Source: Candidatus Thorarchaeota archaeon (lineage in GTDB: Archaea; Asgardarchaeota; Thorarchaeia; Thorarchaeales; Thorarchaeaceae). Taken from it: a stretch of DNA of 16,379 nucleotides. The stretch spans positions 1 through 16,379 of the forward strand of contig JAEOSL010000079.1 in NCBI GenBank assembly GCA_016840385.1, given 5' to 3'. Under the pieces are notes generated by a model. That model was not told the origin of the DNA, did no database searches, and was given only the letters and a program-made list of their open reading frames with translations. Positions 13,784-16,379 of this stretch are shown here, piece by piece (the first letter of the stretch is position 1; each line of letters opens with the position of its first letter). The position numbers and the translations under genes are program-made.

Positions 13784-15082
13784 CTATTGCATTGCATGAA
13801 CGGCAGTTGTGATTCCTTCGAGAGTCTTCTCAACATCTTCCTCGGTGTGTGTGAATGATAGTGCTCCTAGTCCATGATATCCAAAGATTCCTTCTTGCAT
13901 GAGATATCCCTGAAAGATGTCCTGTTTCTCATGATCAAAGAGGGCTCCGAGCCGTCCTGGAGTTCTAAGTGGTTTGTCCAACGGTGAACTAAGACAACTG
14001 ATGAAATTGATCGAACCATATCCCGTTCCAACAAGAGGCGCATTCATCTCACCAAGCATCTCATTCAATCGGGTCCTGAAAGAATCTCCCATCTTGTTTA
14101 ACCGATCATACTCGTTCTTCTTCTCGTCTAATCTTTCTAGAACAGCAATACCTGCAGCCATGGTCAGAGGATGGCTAGAGAATGTTCCACCTCCAACCCA
14201 TCGCCCGCCCTTGGCACCGGGAACAGCAAGAGCCATGATATCCTCTCTCCCACCATATACACCAAGTGGCATTCCGCCAGCTGCAGCCTTTCCAAGAGTA
14301 ATAAGGTCCGGTTCAGATCCGAACAATTTGTCACCAGCCGTCCCGTATCGCAATCTGAATCCAGTGATGATTTCGTCATGAATGAGTAGGATATCCCGTG
14401 ATGCTGTTTCTTCGCGCAAGTATACAAGAAAATCGTCGTAAGGCGGAATTCCCCCACCTGCTCCAATCACAGGTTCTACAATAATGGCTGCAAGGTCTTT
14501 TCCGTGATTCTTCAGTAAGGTATCAAGACTCTCTCGGTCATTGTAGTCAAAGGATACCCCATTATAGAATGGTTCATCGGTATAGGGGTGACTCATGTGA
14601 TAGGTGAGCGCATCATTTCCTCCATGCCATCCTCCTTGGGTCTTCCCAATGAGATTCCGTTTTGTGAACAGCCTTGCCAATCTTACTGCATATTGGGTCG
14701 ACTCTGCACCAGTAGCAGTGAACCGCATCTTCTTCAATAAAGGAACTGCATCTTGGAGTCCCTCACCATATCTGACCTGAGGTTCATTAGGAATCCCGAA
14801 ATGGTGCCCTCCCTCTACCTCATCAATGATTGCCTGCTTGACTACAGGATCATCATGTCCAAGTATGAGTGAGTAATGGGTCATCCACCAGTCAATGTAC
14901 TCATTCCCATCAACATCCCAGATATGACCTCCCTTTCCATGACTGATGTAAGGTGGATATGAACCACATCCAGGCATTCCAAAGTTCCTGATATTGTGGC
15001 TCACTCCTCCTGGAAACAGAGTGACAGCCTTCTTCCAGAGTTTTGCTGATTTTTGGGTTCTTGAATTATAATCCTCCAGCAT
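13784..15082 (-). CDS. Class III PLP aminotransferase/aminomutase (glutamate-1-semialdehyde aminomutase-like)
   Basis: The 432-residue protein has the usual length and order of class III enzymes. FPGGVSHNIR (23-32) resembles the GSAM start. VDGNEYIDWW is at 57-66, the PLP phosphate site TATGAES at 122-128, and the aromatic stacking region GGWHGGND at 150-157. IHDEIITGFR (234-243) has the PLP-pyridine Asp236, and TLGKAAAGGMP (262-272) has the Schiff-base Lys265. GGGTFSSHPLTMAAG supplies the partner Thr. It could be an aminotransferase or an intramolecular aminomutase; a heme-pathway role is unlikely because no other heme gene is nearby. The ATG at 15082 has CGGAGGA 8 nt upstream. It lies 21 nt after the dehydrogenase gene and is surely its operon partner, suggesting successive steps on one amino-acid-like substrate. 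Confidence 0.88.
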   Translation of the reverse strand: MLEDYNSRTQKSAKLWKKAVTLFPGGVSHNIRNFGMPGCGSYPPYISHGKGGHIWDVDGNEYIDWWMTHYSLILGHDDPVVKQAIIDEVEGGHHFGIPNEPQVRYGEGLQDAVPLLKKMRFTATGAESTQYAVRLARLFTKRNLIGKTQGGWHGGNDALTYHMSHPYTDEPFYNGVSFDYNDRESLDTLLKNHGKDLAAIIVEPVIGAGGGIPPYDDFLVYLREETASRDILLIHDEIITGFRLRYGTAGDKLFGSEPDLITLGKAAAGGMPLGVYGGREDIMALAVPGAKGGRWVGGGTFSSHPLTMAAGIAVLERLDEKKNEYDRLNKMGDSFRTRLNEMLGEMNAPLVGTGYGSINFISCLSSPLDKPLRTPGRLGALFDHEKQDIFQGYLMQEGIFGYHGLGALSFTHTEEDVEKTLEGITTAVHAMQ

Positions 15083-15103
15083 AATATATTCCTCCGATAT
15101 TCT

Positions 15104-16132
15104 CTATTCTTTCCAGAATCGCATAGTATTGCGTGGGACTGGAATATCCTTCATTGTCTTGAGACCTGGTGATTCCTTGATGACAATAGGAATCAGATTG
15201 AGGATCATGCCAATAGTGCCATGGTCTCCCTGAACACCACCCTCGATTCTTTGATGCATTCTAGGAAGCCCCTCTACAATGACCTCATCATATTGTGGAG
15301 TTGCCTCTGCATAAGCTTGGAAGTCAAGTGTAACGATATCCTCTCCGTTCCTCTTTCCTACTCCAACGCTTTTCAAACCCAGAACATCACCCTTCTTGAT
15401 AGTTGCAAATGAATTTGTGACCTCTTCTTCTGCAATGATTGCCTCAGGTGGTAGCTCCTTGATTTCATCGAGACCTAGGTTTAGAGCCGCATCCACCATC
15501 TGTATTGACTCAATGAGACCTACGTGTCCAGTAATCTTTCCCTCATCGATATTCTGTCTGAACTCGTCATTGGTCATTCCTGTTCCAATCTTTTTCTGGA
15601 ATGACGGTCTTCTGTGGCTTGAGTTCATATGACGTGTTACGCGGATAGTTTCTACACTCTGACAAGGTCCTGTGAGTACAATTGGTAGTAAATCCATCAG
15701 ATATCCCGGATTGATGCCTGTTCCAACCACCGTCTTGCCATTCTGTATTGCTACTTGATGGATACTTTGGGCTAACCCTGGTTTCTTTTGATATGGATAG
15801 GAGAGTTCCTCACAAATAGAGATCACATCCAATCCAGAACCTAAACAATACTCGATTGTTGGAACAACAACCTCTAGTAATGACGATGTGGCAATGATGG
15901 CAACATCTGCTTCTTTAGACTTGAGGGCTGAAGTCAGATCATCGGTGAGTTTGATTGTGCTATCATACTTGTCGTCTAGAAATTCTGCGAGTGGTTTGTC
16001 TGTCAATTCAGGATTTGCATCCACAACAGAAACAAGTTCGAGATTCTCTCTCTTCAAAATCGAACTTGCGATATGTCGACCTAATGATCCAAATCCGATT
16101 TGTATAACTTTGAAAGGTTGAGCTTCTGGCAT
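15104..16132 (-). CDS. 2,4-diaminopentanoate-dehydrogenase/DapB-like NAD(P)-dependent oxidoreductase
   Basis: The 342-residue protein opens with a Rossmann fold: VIQIGFGSLGRH (9-20) gives the G-x-G-x-x-G loop, and VSVVDAN ends in Asp38, which suits NAD ribose binding. A VVGTGINPGYLMDLLP segment follows in the middle. The C-terminal part has EGGVQGDHGTIGMILNLIPIVI and PGLKTMKDIPVPR, the typical ending of 2,4-diaminopentanoate-dehydrogenase-like proteins, which are DapB relatives. The known family member oxidatively deaminates 2,4-diaminopentanoate in ornithine fermentation. The partner thiolase genes of that pathway are not in the window, so the substrate here is open. It is the first gene of a two-gene operon with the class III aminotransferase. 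The ATG at 16132 is supported by position only; its ribosome site is weak. Confidence 0.85.
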   Translation of the reverse strand: MPEAQPFKVIQIGFGSLGRHIASSILKRENLELVSVVDANPELTDKPLAEFLDDKYDSTIKLTDDLTSALKSKEADVAIIATSSLLEVVVPTIEYCLGSGLDVISICEELSYPYQKKPGLAQSIHQVAIQNGKTVVGTGINPGYLMDLLPIVLTGPCQSVETIRVTRHMNSSHRRPSFQKKIGTGMTNDEFRQNIDEGKITGHVGLIESIQMVDAALNLGLDEIKELPPEAIIAEEEVTNSFATIKKGDVLGLKSVGVGKRNGEDIVTLDFQAYAEATPQYDEVIVEGLPRMHQRIEGGVQGDHGTIGMILNLIPIVIKESPGLKTMKDIPVPRNTMRFWKE

Positions 16133-16139
16133 TTGCTAA

Positions 16140-16200
16140 GATTACCAAAACGGAGTAATCAGTGTATCGAGAATAGCAGGCTGATTGAATAATGTATACC
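16140..16200 (-). promoter_or_regulatory. Promoter region of the dehydrogenase-aminotransferase operon
   Basis: On the minus strand, GGTATACATT (16200-16191) is the best TATA-like box, about 60 nt before the ATG. A perfect inverted repeat, GATTAC-N9-GTAATC (16140-16160), lies just ahead of the start codon and could be an operator or a leader hairpin. The remaining bases to 16379 show no convincing gene. Confidence 0.35.
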
Positions 16201-16379
16201 GAATTGAATATGTGATGGTTTGCCAAGCTCTAGCAAGAAGGAAATAGTCATTGTACAAATTTGGCGATAAGAAGAACCGCGAAGATGTGATAGCCCTTAG
16301 ATGGCCAAAGGCTTGCCTATCATGTGGGATTGACATACCCTCCCAATCCAACCCTCAATCTGCAATCGTGGGTTTGTTT

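Noticed and set aside
16142..16351. 69-codon minus-strand frame upstream of the dehydrogenase
   Set aside because: No domain, no ribosome site and poor coding character. It overlaps the probable promoter of the operon.

Overview
The window looks like a piece of an Asgard archaeal chromosome, most plausibly Thorarchaeota-like; that name is inferred. The main support is a Ras/Rab-like small GTPase with every G-box intact and a long C-terminal coiled coil (12591-13685, minus). Supporting signs are moderate base composition, archaeal-style exported proteins held by a single C-terminal membrane helix with a short basic tail, and frequent GTG/TTG starts. No rRNA, tRNA or CRISPR array is visible.

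Layout. Positions 1-261 hold the 3' end of a fold-type-I PLP aminotransferase. Positions 413-2716 hold a membrane-anchored HEFHH metallopeptidase and an alpha/beta hydrolase 3 nt downstream. Positions 2856-4922 encode an exported FG-GAP/VCBS beta-propeller protein, with a 21-bp palindrome in its promoter and a good terminator behind it. On the minus strand, 5120-8056 encode a DUF362 membrane protein and an exported six-repeat Kelch propeller. A stand-alone Lrp/AsnC-type RAM domain is at 8276-8494.

The stretch 8495-9367 has no intact gene. It contains a decayed yjbQ paralogue split by a 583-bp insertion (8617-9199) flanked by a perfect 9-bp direct repeat, GGATTTTGT. Removing the insertion and one repeat rejoins the yjbQ reading frame exactly, so this is a real insertion event. 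The inserted DNA carries no recognisable transposase and has no convincing terminal inverted repeats, but it is rich in perfect hairpins. An intact yjbQ follows at 9368-9787 and appears to head an operon with a TPR protein and an APH-family kinase. The kinase gene overlaps a convergent double-GNAT acetyltransferase gene by 11 nt.

The right end, on the minus strand, holds the GTPase and a two-gene operon: a 2,4-diaminopentanoate-dehydrogenase/DapB-like oxidoreductase, then a class III (GSAM-like) aminotransferase. They probably act on a common amino-acid substrate, which the sequence does not identify. Several perfect inverted repeats lie at promoter positions. One of them, GTAATTC-N4-GAATTAC, occurs both inside the insertion and beside the GTPase promoter.
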